Of a stretch of DNA of 64,000 nt, positions 1 to 10,845 are shown one piece after another; within the stretch, counting starts at the first letter, position 1, and every line of letters starts with the position of its first letter. A program made the position numbers and the translations under genes. The DNA is taken from contig CAHIKZ030000247.1 of the NCBI GenBank assembly GCA_903632075.3, forward strand, positions 1,170,001-1,234,000, written 5' to 3'. This stretch comes from Acanthosepion pharaonis. Taxonomy: Eukaryota > Mollusca > Cephalopoda > Sepiida > Sepiidae. The notes beneath the pieces were generated by a model. It was not told where the DNA came from. It made no database searches and saw only the letters and a program-made list of their open reading frames with translations.

Positions 1-346
1 TTCATTCTAGTGAGTTAAATCTGAAAAGAAATTAAAATGAATTAAGTATGTACCGAGCGTGTGAGCAACGATGAAGTCTTAGAAAAGATGCAAACAAAGG
101 GGAGGATTATATTTAACATCAGGAAGAGGCAGCTGATGTTTCTGGAATACATAATGAGGAAGGAGGGCCTGGAGAATCTGATACTCGCGGCTCGAATAAA
201 GAGAAAAGGAAGACAACGCATGACATACCTAGCGGGCTTAAGCAAGTTGATGACAGAACGTGGTCTCGGGGGCAGGGGGGATAACAGAGGGAAAGAACTT
301 GGTCAGAGTCATGTTCGCCTACGTCCTGAAAGGACATGGCACATGA
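1..346 (+). pseudogene. LINE reverse-transcriptase C-terminus (RTE-like), 5'-truncated
   Basis: The frame from 61 encodes VSNDEVLEKMQ, then IRKRQLMFLEYIMRKEGLEN and a basic stretch. This is the usual end of an RTE/craniofacial-development-2-like LINE RT (family form: SNEEVLRK, RKRQLRFLGHIMRKEG). After a frameshift near 270 the family terminus continues as LVRVMFAYVLKGHGT and stops at 344-346. Only the last quarter of the protein is present. The same terminus recurs at 2590 (minus), 11340, 18125, 19085, 54020, 60859 and 62835. Family assignment is from motif memory. Confidence 0.8.
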
Positions 347-406
347 AAAGAAAAGAATCATCTGTTAAACTGTGTATACATTTTTGGGAGGACGCCTTAC
401 ACATAT

Positions 407-411
407 AATGA

Positions 412-446
<35 letters not shown>
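407..446. repeat. (AAT)n microsatellite after LINE end
   Basis: About 12 AAT units directly follow the LINE 3' end at 346, so it is probably the retrotransposon tail or its expansion. Confidence 0.8.
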
Positions 447-469
447 CTGACAAATCGTTTTGCTTATTG

Positions 470-600
470 ATTTGTTTTTTACAGCATATCAACCTTTTAA
501 AGGTTATTTAAAGACAGAAAATATGTTTAGATTATAAGAATTTTTTTGAGAAAGAAGAAGAAGAAGAAGAAGAAGAAGAAGAAGAAGAATGCAGTGTACT
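470..600 (+). repeat. Dispersed repeat fragment plus (GAA)n
   Basis: The text around 482-540 (agcatatcaacc, then gttatttaaagacag) matches the start of a dispersed repeat seen at 27320, 45150 and 51645. A (GAA)n tract of about 12 units follows at 553-590. Confidence 0.55.
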
Positions 601-604
601 AAAT

Positions 605-1511
605 GCAAGAACGATGGCAAGATAAGCCTCTTCATGGTCAATACTCTGCTCGTACCAAACAAGCTGATGTAGACAAACCCTGTAACCATCAGTGGTTACG
701 TAGTGCCGGATTAAAAGCTGAAACTGAAGGTTTTATTCTTTCTTCACAGTACTAATGCTTGCTAAATAGAAATAATCAAGCACACATACTGAAAAATTGT
801 ATTAGCCCAAAATGCAGTGGGATAAATATCCAGAAACAATTGACCATCTTGTATCAGGTTGCAAGGTATTAGCACCGACTGAATATAAAACGCGGCATGA
901 CAGAGTGGGTCAATATCTGCACTGGAAAATATGCAACTTTTACGGGAAGGAAACTGCAAGAAACTGGTATGAACATCACCCAGGCTCGGTTACAGTAATA
1001 GGACCTGTAACAATTTTATGGGACTTTACAATACACACAGACAGAAAAATCAAATCTAATCGCCCAGACATCGTGATCAAAGACCACAAAGACGGAATGT
1101 GCTTTCTTAATGACATGGCAGTCCCTGCAGATTGTAATGTATCTTTAAAGATAAAAAAAAACTATCAAAATACAAGAATCTTGAAAAGAAAATCTCAAAA
1201 ATGTGGGATATCAGTAATTCCAGTTGTAGTTGGAGCACTCTGATTGACTGGAATAGATTCCGATAGCCTCATTGAAGTGATTCCTGGTAGACCAAGCCTT
1301 AAAGAATATAACCAATTGTATTCACAAGTACAGCTCATACATTACGAAGAGCTTTATCTCTGTAAAATATTTGTGATCTTGGGTGGTGGGTTGCAAAAAT
1401 GATCAGTGGAAAATGTCATGAAACCATTTCTGACCTTAGCTCACTGGTTGGGACCCGGAAGGAAATGTGTATGCAACAGAAATCAAAAGAAATAATAATA
1501 ATAATAATAAA
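605..1511 (+). pseudogene. R2-like LINE C-terminal half (CCHC plus restriction-like endonuclease), copy 1
   Basis: Frames read WQDKPLHGQYSARTKQADVD, then WLRSAGLKAETEGFI, then YPETIDHLVSGC, then HTDRKIKSNRPDIVIKD and IPVVVGAL. This order (linker, CCHC knuckle, endonuclease) is that of R2-type LINEs. RPD followed by 14 residues and D fits the PD-X(12-14)-D endonuclease motif. The second Cys of the knuckle is lost to a 4-base deletion near 816-822; the copy at 37 kb keeps C-x2-C-x8-H-x4-C. A stop at about 1241 splits the end (GAL, then LTGIDSDSLIEVIPGRPSLKE). The 3' UTR ends in (AAT)n at 1494-1511. Broken and non-functional. Confidence 0.8.
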
Positions 1512-2250
1512 TTTCTTCTAACGATGAAAGAATGTACATTTAAATGTAGTCATGTACAGTTATATATTTTATTTTTGTCATTTATTTCCTGTCACTTACA
1601 AAATGCTATACGAGACCGCAAGTCATTTAAAGTGAAGAACAGTGTTAAGCGGAAATTTGGTCAAAACATATGCACAATGGCTCCATATGGACGAAAAGAG
1701 TGTGGGAATTTGTACAAAAAGTGGTTGACCAATTGTATCCTCCTAATGTCGGTACCGTCTTCTGACAATCGCGCGATTATGCAATTTGTAACAATTTGTT
1801 AAACCTTGTAAATTTCGGGTATTTTATCCTCCCATCTAAACGTCTTTCGTGTAAAAGTGTTGAAAAAGAAGAGAAAAAAATCTATTCAAGTTTAGGATTT
1901 AATACATACAAAGTTCTTATTTTAAAATTAAACTGAATACTCTTCTGTGAATTGCTTTTCGAGTTGCATCTGATTTTTATCCTAAGTTGCATATATATTC
2001 ATAGTCAGAAACTTTTACAAGTTAAAACCTGATCTTAACCGCCTTTCTAAATAAGACGTGTCTTAGTCAAGGACAAACAATTCGATTTATTCCTGCACAC
2101 ATTTATCTTAACTCATTAACAAAATGAGATACACTAAGAGTTAAGGGTCGATAAAACTCACTTATCATAAACAGGTTTAACCGATCCATTACACTTTTCC
2201 TATCTTTTGTTGTTATAAGTAACGTTCGATTCTTTATCATTCCTCTTTCT
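1512..2250. other. No recognisable gene
   Basis: AT-rich sequence. The open frame to 1802 starts inside the LINE 3' tail and has no recognised domain. Nothing else can be supported. Confidence 0.6.
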
Positions 2251-2257
2251 TATTCTT

Positions 2258-2580
2258 TTGCTATCCATTTACACAACCTCGTTGGGTAGATTGTTAGACA
2301 TTTTCATGACGGTCGTCCTCGAGTATAGAATCCAGAGGTTGGCAGTGAATATTTCGGAGACAGTAGGAAAGCGTACTTTAGGTTCGCAGTGGATATCACA
2401 GCAGAGTGTAGTTCATCCTTCTCCTGGTCGCCTTTGGTCCTTCCGGTAGACGAAACAAGATGGCCGCCTTTATACACGACGAATACAGTGTTGTGCGGCT
2501 TCGGATTGGTCAACCTTCCATTGGTCGACTATAAAGGGAAATAAGTCATTCTGACTCACTCACTAGTTACACGTATTATA
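2258..2580. other. GC-richer segment with two inverted CCAAT boxes, origin unclear
   Basis: The segment is richer in GC than its flanks and carries two ATTGGTC motifs close together (about 2504-2527), then a TATA-like ctataaagg. It could be the U3/promoter part of a solo LTR or a promoter relic. No second LTR or gene was seen. A similar CCAAT cluster lies at 52600-52740. Confidence 0.3.
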
Positions 2581-2589
2581 TACCCAAAA

Positions 2590-2870
2590 AACCGTAACAT
2601 AGATTTCTCGCGGTTTCCCACTCTCCTTCTTGCTTTCAACATGTCCTATGAGTTTCAAATTCTCCTAGCCCTCTTTTCTCATTATGTGTTCCAGAAATAT
2701 CACCTGTCTGTTTATTATCCTAAGGAAAGGTGTCTTTTTCGTTTCTATTTTTCTTAAAACTTCCTCGTTGCTCACATATTCTGTCCATTGTATTCTCAAC
2801 ATATTTCTGTAGAACCACATTTCTATTGTCTCAAGTTCGTATACATATTCATGTGTATGGGCACCCACGT
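2590..2870 (-). pseudogene. RTE-like LINE RT C-terminus
   Basis: Minus-strand reading gives IEMWFYRNMLRIQWTEYVSN, then EEVLRKIETKK, then RQVIFLEHIMRKEG and a basic tail. It is the same family and region as 1-346 but extends further upstream (the MWFYR block). Truncated at both ends, with a stop after RKEG. Confidence 0.8.
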
Positions 2871-3725
2871 TAAAAACGAACTTGTGTCACATCTTGCCTT
2901 AGTGGAGAAGTAGGATGAATAAATCTCACTGGTTTTCAAGCTGGGATCAAAGTGTAGTATCTGTCTTCCTCATCTCTAATGATAATATTAGCTGTTTATT
3001 TATAAGGAAATATTCAGCATTCGTTGACCGAGAAACCAGTGCTCCCTTCGTCTGAAACTTATAAAATATTTCTATTAAGACGAACTTTCGGAAAAAAAAG
3101 TCCAGTAGCTGTTATCCCTCTTTCCAATATAGATGGCGGTTTCCTTCCTAACCTTTGGCTTGAATTACTCTGGAACATCAATATCTTGATTATGTAATTA
3201 TTTTCTCTTCGAGTTACATGTGTTATTATCCATTTTAGCTGTTATTGCTGTTGAAAGTTCTTAAGTGATGTGGTTTCATTTATTTCGCAAAGTTTTGATT
3301 CTGTGAATCTGCAGCGTCTGTCCACTAGGTCCGATAAAGTATAGTCCTCGCTAAGACCTACAGGTGTCATTCGATAGAAGTTGTTTTTAACCATTGCCTT
3401 TGTATTCAGATAACAGTTTACATACTTCAGTTTACATAGTTTGGTGTCATGCATGACATCCATATGAAAGTCTCGATCTGACGAGTCTGTTTAAGAACGT
3501 GGCTCAATTTTTTACATTAATGTTTTGGTTGTTTAGCAACTTTCGTTATTAGGCAAAACTAATTCTAGCCCAGCCTATTCTATGTTTAATTTCCTTATCT
3601 TCTATACTAAATTTGTTATAACTGATCCATACACCGAGGTGTTTGAAGTATTTCATATTTACTCATTCCAGATTTTGAATTTTTATGATGAATTCAAGGT
3701 ATGTGCCATTACTGCTTTCATTCCA
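2871..3725. other. No recognisable gene
   Basis: AT-rich, with short frames only (the 73-residue minus frame at 3242-3463 has no recognisable domain). I see no repeat structure here. Confidence 0.55.
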
Positions 3726-3727
3726 AT

Positions 3728-4098
3728 TCTATGGATGTCCTTAAATTCTGGATACATAGGCAAAATGCATATTTTCAAGAAATGAAATTTTCAACATTTT
3801 TATTAGAATATTAACAAATAACATCTTCCATACGATTTCCATCATTTGTCATGCAAAGGTTGATGCACTTTACAAGATTCACGTGCACTCGATGCAATAA
3901 CTCTACATAGCCGCCAATTTTAGCACATGCCTTCTTTATGCGTTCAAGCAAGTGTGTTGCATCTGTGATTTTCATTGAGCATACCACAGAAAAAGAAGTC
4001 AAGTTCAATTCTTTCTTATTTCAACAAAATTATGTTTAATCTATGGAGGTAACAAAAAATTAGATCTCCTGTGTTCAGATTTTTGGGACACCCTGCAG
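3728..4098 (-). mobile_element. Mariner-type non-autonomous element keeping the transposase C-terminus
   Basis: The right end reads gggacaccctgcag and the left end tggatgtccttaaattctgg, an imperfect terminal inverted repeat. The minus strand between encodes ATHLLERIKKACAKI, then INLCMTNDGNRMEDVIC and a stop, matching the end of Tc1/mariner-type transposases (an RI..AI helix, then a C.TN.G..E ending). The DDE core is absent, so this is an internally deleted derivative. A sister copy in the opposite orientation lies at 16971-17337. Confidence 0.7.
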
Positions 4099-4845
4099 AT
4101 TATAGTTTCTGTTCTAAGAAGATTTATCTTGAGACCTATTTCTTGGAACACATTTTTGTTGTTGCTTTTTACAAAACTAAACTGCAGAAATTTAATAAAA
4201 TCAAGGAAATTGGTGTTAGTAGTGAGATTAACAAAAATTTTCCGAGATTGGAGTAAAGAGGATTTCAAATCGATGGCTCAAGAAACAAATAAACAGGGAC
4301 AAGGATTCGTACCCCGGCAGATTATATGCCATAATGAAGGAAGGGAGAAGAGCGAGAACTGTGCCGAAATAGACGTAATAAAACTTGAAAAATAGCACAC
4401 AATAATGCAGCGAAAACGACAGGAAAACTGCACAGAACATTGCAACAAGGTTAAGTGAGGAACACAAGAAGAAAAGAAAAATGGCGGAAAAAAGAAAATT
4501 AGCAGAATTGAAGTTTTAATGTGGCAGATTGAAACTATCGTGAACTAAAAATCATGGACAGAGTCACGTAAAATTATATCTTAAAAGAGAAATTGAATTC
4601 TTTATTCTTGCAGCCCCAGAACAAATATATAAGGACAAAACTGCATCAAAAGAAATCAGAAAAACATCTGTAAAAGCACAAAATTGCGCTTTTGTGTAGA
4701 AAAGGTTGAAACATATTAAATGGTTGCAATAATCTGATTCAAAAGGAATGAAAAAGAAAGAAAATAAAAAAACCAGGTACAGTAGACTATAAAAACTAGC
4801 AACTCAGAAAAATGAGTCTTAGAAGAAAAATAAAACTCCTTTCTC
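4099..4845. other. No recognisable gene
   Basis: Purine-rich on the plus strand (many gaaaa and agaaa runs) with short frames only. No supported feature. Confidence 0.55.
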
Positions 4846-4847
4846 AA

Positions 4848-5215
4848 AGAAGAAACGTCACCAGCCATTCGCTACACTGTCCCTATTTCAATGAGAAATA
4901 TTCTGACGCTCTACATTCTTAAGTTCCACCAGTTCAGCATTTCATGGCTAAGACCCGCTATGCAACGTACACTGACACACATCATCCTCATTCATTTCAT
5001 ATTCCATTAGTAAGAAAGAAGTTCCCCCAAACAATGTGGAACAGGTACCCGAGATGATGCTTCCTGCGATCACTATAATCTTAGACTCTTTAAGTCTAGG
5101 GTCAATCTTCATGCTTCCTTGATATTCTCATATTCTTCACTTTTCACCGCCTCTTCTTACGTTCATACAACCTCATTCAGGAATCCTCTACATCGACGGG
5201 CTCTTGGGCATTTAG
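4848..5215 (+). pseudogene. Jockey/CR1-like LINE RT C-terminus
   Basis: Reading across shifts gives CPYFNEKYSDALHSL, then PHSFHIPLVRKKF, NRYPR and DHYNLRLFKSRVN. This is the C-terminal block of jockey/CR1-like LINEs (family form: H.NSFFPRT..LWN.LP, FP..YNL..FK.RVN). Frameshifts and a deletion remove the central SFFPRT motif. Related tails: 26590, 27180, 38190, 40505, 45600 and 50330. Confidence 0.75.
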
Positions 5216-5660
5216 TGAACAATTAGTCAAAAGAAAAAGATACACTGAAATTTTAAGGTTTTATCGACCACCTCCTTAAGCAATGATGAATTTGATGGTT
5301 TGTAAACAATGAAAAGAATGCCACATCACTCATGTTTGTCGCCGTGCAAGAGAACCAATCGACGAAAACAAAAGAAAATTTTAAAATGACTAAATACCTG
5401 CTAACTGAGAAGACTAAAGAATATAAAACTTATAGTCGTACCTATAAAAGTTGAAGCACTTGGAACTATGTCAAAAGCATTACAATCAATATTGTAGGAA
5501 TTCGAGTAAAAGTTGTGACTTTCCTAATTATGCGGTCTACGATAACACTGAGAAAAGTATTGGAGATTTAGGAAGATATGCTGTCACTTCGTCTCCAGCG
5601 ATAATCAGCCAGTGTAAACATATAATAGCAGCCATGAATGACAGATGTTGCTGTATCTTG
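5216..5660. other. No recognisable gene
   Basis: The stretch between a LINE tail and a minisatellite holds no recognised motif. The 71-residue frame at 5451-5666 runs up to the array and has no known domain. Confidence 0.5.
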
Positions 5661-5663
5661 AGA

Positions 5664-5843
5664 TAAGAGCACTTGAAGGGGGAGCACTTGAAGAGGGAGC
5701 ACTTGAGGGGGGAGCACTTGAAGAGGGAGCACTTGAGGGGGGGAGCACTTGAAGAGGGAGCACTTGAGGGGGGAGCACTTGAAGGGGGAGCACTTGAAGG
5801 GGGAGCACTTGAAGGGGGAGCACTTGAAGAGGGAGCAGTCGAA
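5664..5843 (+). repeat. Minisatellite, 15-bp unit
   Basis: About 11 copies of ggagcacttgaaggg plus a diverged last copy. Units ending gaagag and gagggg alternate in the first half, giving a 30-bp dimer period; the second half is mostly gaaggg. It abuts the next minisatellite at about 5844. Frames over it encode only a 5-residue repeat and are not genes. Confidence 0.9.
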
Positions 5844-6990
5844 AAGACCTGGCAGGGAAAATACAGAAGTATCAAAACCTGGCAAGGAAAATACAGAGGT
5901 ACCAAGACCTAACAGGAAAAATACAGAAGTACAAAGACCTGGCAGAGGAAAATACAGAGATACCAAAACCTGACAGAGGAAAATATAGAGATACCAGGAC
6001 CTGGCAGGGAAAATACAGAGGTACCAAGACCTGGCAGGAAAAATACAGAAGTACAAAGACTTGACAAGGAAAATACAGAGATACCAAGACCTGACAGGGA
6101 AAAATACAGAGATACCAAGACCTGACAGTGGAAAATACAGAGATACCGGGAACTGGCAGGGAAAATACAGAGATACCAAGACCAGACAGGGGAAAATACA
6201 GAGATACCAAGACCTGACAGGGGAAAATACAGAGATACCAGGATCTGGCAGGGAAAATACAGAGGTACCAAGACCTGTCAGGGGAAAATACAGAGATACC
6301 AAGACCTGACATGGGAAAATACAGAGATACCAGGATCTGGCAGGGAAAATACAGAGGTACCAAGACCTGGCAGAGGAAAATACTGGAGTACCAAGACCTG
6401 ACAGGGGAAAATACAGAGATACCAGGATCTGGCAGGGAAAATACAGAGGTACCAAGACCTGGCAGGGAAAATACAGAGGTACCAAGACCTGGCAGGGGAA
6501 AATACAGAGATACCAAGACCCTGACAGGGGAAAATACAGAGATACCAAGACCTGACAGTGGAAAATACAGAGATACCGGGAACTGGCAGGGAAAATACAG
6601 AGATACCAAGACCAGACAGGGAAAATACAGAGATACCAAGACCTGACAGGGAAAATACAGAGATACCAGGATCTGACAGGGGGAAAATACAGAGGTACCA
6701 AGACCTGACAGGGGAAAATACAGAGATACCAAGACCTGACATGGGAAAATACAGAGATACCAGGATCTGGCAGGGAAAATACAGAGGTACCAAGACCTGG
6801 CAGAGGAAAATACTGGAGTACCAAGACCTGACAGGGGAAAATACAGAGATACCAGGATCTGGCAGGGAAAATACAGAGGTACCAAGACCTGGCAGGGAAA
6901 ATACAGAGGTACCAAAACCAAGCAGGGAAAATTCAGGAGTACCAAGACATGGCAGGGAAAATACCGAGATACCAAGACCTGGCAGATCAA
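5844..6990 (+). repeat. Minisatellite, 30-31-bp unit, with a 430-bp higher-order repeat
   Basis: About 37 copies of a unit like gaaaatacagaggtaccaag plus acctggcagg. Variants alternate gagatacc/gaggtacc and ctggcagg/ctgacaggg. Marker variants recur exactly 430 bp apart: accgggaactgg (about 6146/6576), catgggaaaat (6310/6740) and tactggagtacc (6380/6810). A block of 14 units has therefore been duplicated. Minus-strand frames of up to 418 residues encode only 10-residue repeats (LYFPCQVLVP type) and shift phase at 31-bp units. Confidence 0.92.
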
Positions 6991-7370
6991 ACTGGAGAAA
7001 TGTACCAAACAGTACATGTTGTTGTCGCTCTCGGGATTAATTCCATGAATATTTTCGCCTGGTAAAATGATTTGGGGAATATCTGACATCACTGAAAGTG
7101 AGCAGGTGGCAACACTGCTTGTAACAGCTCATGTACTGTGGAAAGTGTTGCGAATCTAAGCTGCGGACAGCTAAGCTATAACTAGCATCAACCGGCTGAA
7201 ACTTTTAAAAGTCGGTGTGGATATCACCTTATCTCGCACATTTGACTGTGATGCATGTGCTTGTTATACCCTTATCAGGCTAACTGCCATAATAGGTATA
7301 TCGAGTTTCGCACCTCAGAATAACTTTGTTGGCATGCTGCACTCGTGATCAGTAATAATATTAATAATGA
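6991..7370. other. Unique-looking spacer, no gene recognised
   Basis: Moderate GC content, no long frame and no recognised repeat. The first few bases resemble a degenerate last minisatellite unit. Confidence 0.45.
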
Positions 7371-7375
7371 AATAT

Positions 7376-7690
7376 GCTTGACGGTCAAATCTACTGTACC
7401 GACAGACCAAATCTGAAAGAAAGTGAAAAGATGGATAAATATCTTGAAAGTGACAGGGATATGAGGAAACTGTAGGGCTTTAAGGTGACGGTCGTGCCAC
7501 TTGTTATGCGAGCACTAGGATTAGCCAATGAAAAAGGTTGAAAATCTTTAAAAATCAAGGGAAGGGTCGTAACCATCTGAAAAACAGTATTACTGAAAAA
7601 AGAATGCTGAGAAGAGTGTTGGAGTATTGGGGAGGCTTGACGTCATTTGATCTCCAGTGAAAATCACCAGATACTATTCAATGAGTTAAA
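7376..7690 (+). pseudogene. LINE C-terminal end, R2-type family relative
   Basis: Frames read KSERKSEKMDKYLE, DRDMRKL, FKVTVVPLVMRALGLAN, then RMLRRVLEYWGGL. These match the endonuclease tail of R2-like LINEs (KYQDL..E..K.W, V.P.V.GALG, LLGTA.ILR..L) but a different subfamily from 605-1511. A stop follows MRKL and a shift follows SREG. Only the extreme 3' end survives. Confidence 0.6.
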
Positions 7691-8520
7691 TAATAATTGT
7701 GTTCGTCATTAATGGCGCACTTAAAACGATCCCGAAGTGCTTTACCATAAAAAAGACAGAAAGAATTGGAAATCCGAGCAGGAATAAAAACTTTTGGGGT
7801 AACGATATAATGACATTGGCAAACAATATCAAGAATAATTTACTGTTAACTAATTTACTGTTTCTTTCTTTGTCCATGGCTTCTGTTCCACGAAAGCAAG
7901 ACGTATATAAAACGAGACTACCCATGACCCGTTGAGTCACTGACGGTTCAGGTTATAAACATTGAAGTTCATTTTAACATTCCATTGAAATGAAAGTTAA
8001 TTTTAGTTAAATATTTCAATTCGTTCGTGTAATCATTGGTATGGTTTACAAGTTCATGTTTAACCCTTCACTGATTGTTACAGTATTTAATAGAAATAAA
8101 ACCTCCGGGATAAGCTTGAACATTAAATCAGATTAACTTAAAAATAATTTTTAATATTCCCAAAAATATTTTTTAAATCATATTCACTTGAAAATATTTT
8201 TTAGATATGCCAAAAATATTTTTTTTAAATATTTAAAATATTGTTTTTTTTTTTTTTTAAAGAAAGCTGAAATATAAATAATTACTCTACAAACAACTGG
8301 ACGAAACGGCAAAGCGGGATCTCTTTGTGACTGTCTTAATATTTTAATTTAAAAAAATTGTCTGTATGAAGAAAGTTAAAATAAAAATATTTACTGTATA
8401 AACAACTCGTATTTTTAAATCTTATTCACTTAAAATATTTTTAAAAAATCAGATTGAGTTAAATCATTATGCACCGGACGCATGCACCGCACAAGCACGC
8501 ACACAATCACAGACTTTTTA
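7691..8520. other. AT-rich region with a degenerate tandem duplication
   Basis: No gene. Between 8160 and 8460 two diverged blocks repeat in direct orientation: attcacttgaaaatattttt, then aaagctgaaatataaa and acaaacaactgg. The second copy reads attcacttaaaatattttt, aaagttaaaataaa and ataaacaactcg. This suggests an old duplication of roughly 100-250 bp. Confidence 0.4.
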
Positions 8521-8521
8521 G

Positions 8522-8597
<76 letters not shown>
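8521..8597. repeat. (TA)n(TG)n microsatellite
   Basis: Pure TA run, then a TG run, ending exactly where the hairpin repeat begins. The same arrangement flanks the related repeat at 19892-20246. Confidence 0.9.
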
Positions 8598-8599
<2 letters not shown>

Positions 8600-8735
8600 T
8601 TTGCGATCGTCAGACAATCACTGACGATCGCAAAAGCGTGAAACCCATAGTCACAAACTCATATCAATCCAACCAAATATGTTAACTCTATCTCTGATAC
8701 TGAGCGCTTTCTAATAAGTACCGCGCATATAATAT
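8597..8735 (+). repeat. Hairpin-headed dispersed repeat with hammerhead-like core, copy 1
   Basis: Begins with a perfect 17-bp hairpin (arms 8597-8613 and 8621-8637, 7-base loop). It continues gtgaaaccc, cacaaactcatatcaatcc, ctctatctctgatactgagc and gctttctaataagtac. The same text runs in reverse order on the other strand at about 20014-20110. A fragment of its distal part occurs at 16490-16540. Flanked by (TG)n on the left and (TA)n at 8735-8783 on the right. Confidence 0.75.
8613..8660 (+). ncRNA. Candidate hammerhead ribozyme (type I layout)
   Basis: Core CTGACGA at 8621-8627 (consensus CUGANGA), then stem II CGC/GCG with loop AAAA, then GAAA at 8640-8643, a minimal stem III (C-G, loop ccata) and the cleavage triplet GTC at 8650-8652. 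The 3' strand of stem I, ACAAACTC, is present at 8653-8660. The 5' strand here is degenerate, but the sister copy at 20111 has the exact complement GAGTTTGT. The pair next to the core in stem II is U-U rather than the preferred G-C. Motif match only; activity unknown. Confidence 0.5.
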
Positions 8736-8744
8736 ATAAATAAT

Positions 8745-8776
<32 letters not shown>

Positions 8777-8808
8777 AAAAGCAAATATATGGATATAAAT
8801 CCGACAGT

Positions 8809-9108
8809 ATGAAAGAAAAATACAGAAAAAAACAAAATTCTGAATATATGCATTATTAATGTTAAAATAAAGTCGACGTCGGACGTTTATAAAATTTAAG
8901 ACCATCTTCATTGAATTTTCATTTAAACATAATTAACATCGTCTTTTTGTATAACAATTTAACACAAGTTACGACTGTTAATCATATTTAAACAGAAAAT
9001 GTCTGTATAAAAAGTTATCTGTTTGAATTAGTTGGAAACGTCCGACGTCGATCTTTTATTTTAACATTAATAATGTATATTCAGAATTTTGTTTTTTTTG
9101 TATTTTTT

Positions 9109-9115
<7 letters not shown>
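8809..9115. repeat. Inverted-repeat (foldback) element
   Basis: Arms of about 80 bp at 8809-8890 and 9026-9115. Left reads aaaattctgaatat, ttaatgttaaaataaa, gtcgacgtcggacgtt; right is its reverse complement with a few differences. The loop of about 135 bp holds no gene. Both outer ends adjoin (TA)n tracts. Confidence 0.8.
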
Positions 9116-9144
<29 letters not shown>

Positions 9145-9145
9145 T

Positions 9146-9234
<89 letters not shown>

Positions 9235-9256
9235 TAGATAGATAGATAGATAGATT
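9113..9256. repeat. Compound microsatellite (TA)n(CA)n(TA)n(GATA)n
   Basis: Sequential pure dinucleotide runs ending in about six GATA units. Open frames across it encode only Y/I/V/C repeats. Confidence 0.9.
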
Positions 9257-10845
9257 AACGAATGAATCCTGCGCTGATTCGAATGTGCGTCCTGTCGTCA
9301 TGCAGGCAAGTAGTGCATCCATGTCAGCAGTGTTTGGCTGCTTGAACAACATATTAAGATATTAGCTTTTCTGTATAACCTTTTTCCTTTTTTTTTTTTT
9401 GGTTTCTAGTTATATTTTCCTATCTATTAATATTATGGTTTTCTGAAAGTAATTACTTCATACCAGAATGATATAAAAACAAACGTAAGTTTCATTTATT
9501 TAAATATTATTAGGGAATTCGATAAATAATTACGTTATAAACAGGACATAAAATCAAATGTTTTATTAATTAAATATTATGTAAGAAAACAGTAATCAGT
9601 TTCATTTTCAACGATTGCAGATCAACAGGAAGGCAAATTTGCGATTACACGAGTAAATAAATGTGGATATTTCTCCGTAAAAATTTGAAACGCTATTTTC
9701 AACTTCTTTCTTTCTGAATGTTCTGCTACTTATGAAAAGTTCTAGTGATCGAAACAAATAAAATTCGGAGATACTTGTTGTGCGTACTTGTTCCACTTTT
9801 GCTACGAAGAACACAAGAAATGATTCGAAAGATTAGTGATATACAGCTTATGATAATCCCAAGAAAGCCATTCCTATCTTGAATGCAAAAGGTTGTGCAA
9901 ATGATTATACACCGTTCGCGTAGTCAGAAACAAACAAAAAAAAACTCTCTCAATGTCTCAGTAAATATTTAGTGACCCCGGGAACATTTGTCCCGCAAGC
10001 AATATTTGGCGAACTTATGTGAGTCAGGACAAAAATAACACACAAAAACTTATATTAATGTGTACAGAGTTGGAAGTAAACGAAAAGGACTAGGTATTAA
10101 AACTTAACTATTAAAGAATGTACTTGTTTGTGTGTGTGATACAATCGTGTAGTGTGATACATACGTTTGTGTATGTGTTTGTATATAAGGGATCAGTTGT
10201 TAGTCGACTGGGAAAACGAATGTCATCCAGCGGGGACGTCCTTAACTATAACATGTTACATCTTGGAGAAAGAAGAAGAAAAATGAATGAAATGTTTGTC
10301 TTTTTATAGACTTACACAGCGCCACCTATGGGCTTTTGGCGAATCCATGTGGGGTAATCCCCATCGTAAATCTCTTAAATACGGAGAATGTTAAATAATC
10401 TCCCATTTTATTTTGCTTGCTTTTGTTTTGTATAGTGTGTCATTGCATTGCCACGCTAGAGAATAACACCCTTTCTATTTACCAAAGAAAGACACTTTAC
10501 CCGATTAAGCCGTTGCCAAAAAATGTTTGCGGTGATGTTTCTCTTATGTTTCAGTAGTTCGTCTTGGTTTTGATGTTTGGTATTTGATTCTATTTTTGTG
10601 ATACCTACTTTTGCTTTATTTTTTTATTTTATTTTATTTTTTTTTTATTTGATATGGAAAACCGATTTTTCATCATTTGTAACAATACGGTGTAAAATGA
10701 AAGTTTGCCGTTTTGGGTCAAAAGACTGCTGCTTGGTTCTCAAGCAAATGTTCATAAGGAACCAAACTTTTCTCTTTGCATTTTTTCACAATTAAACTCT
10801 AAAATACACTCAAATAAGATAAAATAATTCTAGCAGCAATTTCCT
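9257..10845. other. No recognisable gene
   Basis: AT-rich unique-looking sequence. The 63-residue frame at 10118-10309 and others have no recognised domain. T-rich near 10600-10660. Nothing further can be supported. Confidence 0.5.

Noticed and set aside
2258..2580. Solo LTR
   Set aside because: CCAAT and TATA-like motifs fit, but I found no TG..CA ends with a target duplication and no second copy.
5568..6824. Long minus-strand open frame (418 codons) and its partners up to 7092
   Set aside because: It is the translation of the 15-bp and 30-bp minisatellites; frames shift at each 31-bp unit, and no start context, signal or domain exists.
5664..6990. CRISPR array
   Set aside because: Repeats abut without spacers and the window is clearly eukaryotic, with LINEs, SINEs and mariners.
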